DNA from: Lytechinus variegatus
Lineage: Eukaryota > Echinodermata > Echinoidea > Temnopleuroida > Toxopneustidae
NCBI RefSeq assembly: GCF_018143015.1
Contig: NC_054740.1
Location: 40,714,680 to 40,778,679, forward strand
Direction of reading: 5' to 3'
DNA: 64,000 nt
Positions 63,095-64,000 of this stretch are shown one piece after another. Made by a program: the position numbers and the translations under genes. Numbering within the stretch: position 1 is the stretch's first letter; each line of letters starts with the position of its first letter. The notes below the pieces were generated by a model that saw only the letters and a list, made by a program, of their open reading frames with translations, made no database searches and was not told the origin of the DNA.

Positions 63095-63339
63095 CTGCAT
63101 AAATGGAGAAACAAGTGTTAAAATACACATTGTTAAATCTTGTTTACATGTAGATGTAAAACCTGTAGTGACCAATTTCAGAGAATCCAATCATTAAAAT
63201 CTTGATTTTAATGAAGTATTACAAAGTTTTTTTTCATATATCTATTTGTTACAATTTCTCTATAAAAAAAATACATGTAGAATGCGTGAATTTGTTATTT
63301 CAATTTAGAGCCAGATAACACAATTCTTTGTCATGCGAT

Positions 63340-64000
63340 CTCTTTAAATATATACAGGCAAGGTCATATGTCAATGATCTTCCTCATCAGATCACCTTTA
63401 ACAGATATCTGAGGTCAACCTGCATCCTTTTGACATTCAACAGAAAAGGATGAAAATCTGAATGATTTGGGAGACCCTGTCACAAAAACATGACCTGCTT
63501 CAAGGTCAAAAGTCAATGACCTCCATCAACTTATTGGTAATACATGTAGATACATGTACATGTAAATAGATCAGATATTTCATTCATTACCAGCCTGTGT
63601 CCTTTTGCCAGTCAGCAGATAATCGGTCACTGATGACACATATACGATATTTCATTCATACTAACCTGTATTCTTTTGCCAGTAAGCAGACAATGGTGCA
63701 CATCTGAATGAGTTGAGGAGATGCAAAACTGTCATGAGGTAATGACCTTCTTCAAGGTCAAAGGTCAATGACCTACCTCATGAATTTCATTAGCAATAGA
63801 TATATTGCTCTTCATTCACTCTGACATGTATCCTTTTGCCAGTCAGAGTAGAATGATGAACATCTGAATGAATTGGAAGGTACAATACAGTCACATAGTC
63901 ATGACCTGCTTCAAGGTCAAAGGTCAATGACCTACATGTACCTCCTGAATTTTATTGATAATAAATATCAGATATTTAATTACAACTGACCTGTATCCTT
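63340..64000. repeat. Tandem array of about 180-bp units, continues past the right edge
   Basis: Recurring blocks are TGTATCCTTTTGCCAGTCAG, ATCTGAATGA and TTCAAGGTCAAAGGTCAATG. The last contains AGGTCAAAGGTCA, a perfect DR1 pair, at 63755-63767 and 63914-63926. It lies in the intron upstream of the exon at 63094. Confidence 0.75.

Overview
The window is metazoan nuclear DNA: AT-rich, with intron-rich genes and densely packed small DNA transposons and tRNA-derived SINEs. Gene content and repeat style fit a non-vertebrate deuterostome, most likely an echinoderm of sea-urchin type. That assignment is inference. It rests on the gene set, the deuterostome-like exon layout and a foldback transposon whose architecture matches the TU elements known from sea urchins.

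Four genes can be reconstructed exon by exon with consistent splice phases. (1) Minus strand, 16096 to beyond the left edge: a syntaxin-binding protein 4 (STXBP4/Synip) homologue, 15 coding exons and 640 residues in the window, with two PDZ domains instead of the single PDZ of the human protein; the distal coiled coil and WW domain lie outside. (2) Plus strand, 26044-34880: a six-exon, 207-residue Maf-type nucleotide pyrophosphatase, equivalent to the N-terminal half of vertebrate ASMTL without the methyltransferase half. (3) Minus strand, 47929-43871: CNOT7/CAF1, the deadenylase of the CCR4-NOT complex, 284 residues with all catalytic residues. (4) Plus strand, 49688-54875: SPATA4, a CH-domain protein of sperm/ciliary type, 274 residues. 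A short terminal exon of an unidentified minus-strand gene sits at 62975-63094.

The genes form two divergent pairs. CNOT7 and SPATA4 probably share a compact GC-rich promoter near 49.4-49.68 kb that contains a 16-bp perfect GC palindrome. STXBP4 and Maf also point away from each other. About 10 kb separates their first coding exons, and most of it is mobile DNA.

That 10 kb gap holds the most striking object: a 5585-bp foldback element (20016-25600) flanked by a perfect 8-bp target duplication. Its arms are about 1.75 kb each. Each arm is a near-identical terminal domain of about 415 bp plus a long array of 39/48-bp subrepeats carrying an internal GGTCAATTGACC dyad. A second element (17372-19115), also with a perfect 8-bp duplication, lies just to its left inside a purine tract.

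Other accessory content: hAT-like, Tc1/mariner-like and pogo-like non-autonomous elements with recognisable target duplications; nested palindromes (30.57-31.69 kb and 41.50-42.27 kb); elements carrying nuclear-receptor-like DR1 repeats (0.86-2.8 kb, 63.3-64 kb); two long trinucleotide-type microsatellites inside introns; and several polypurine tracts. I see no CRISPR array, no rRNA or functional tRNA gene, and no retroviral or LTR element.
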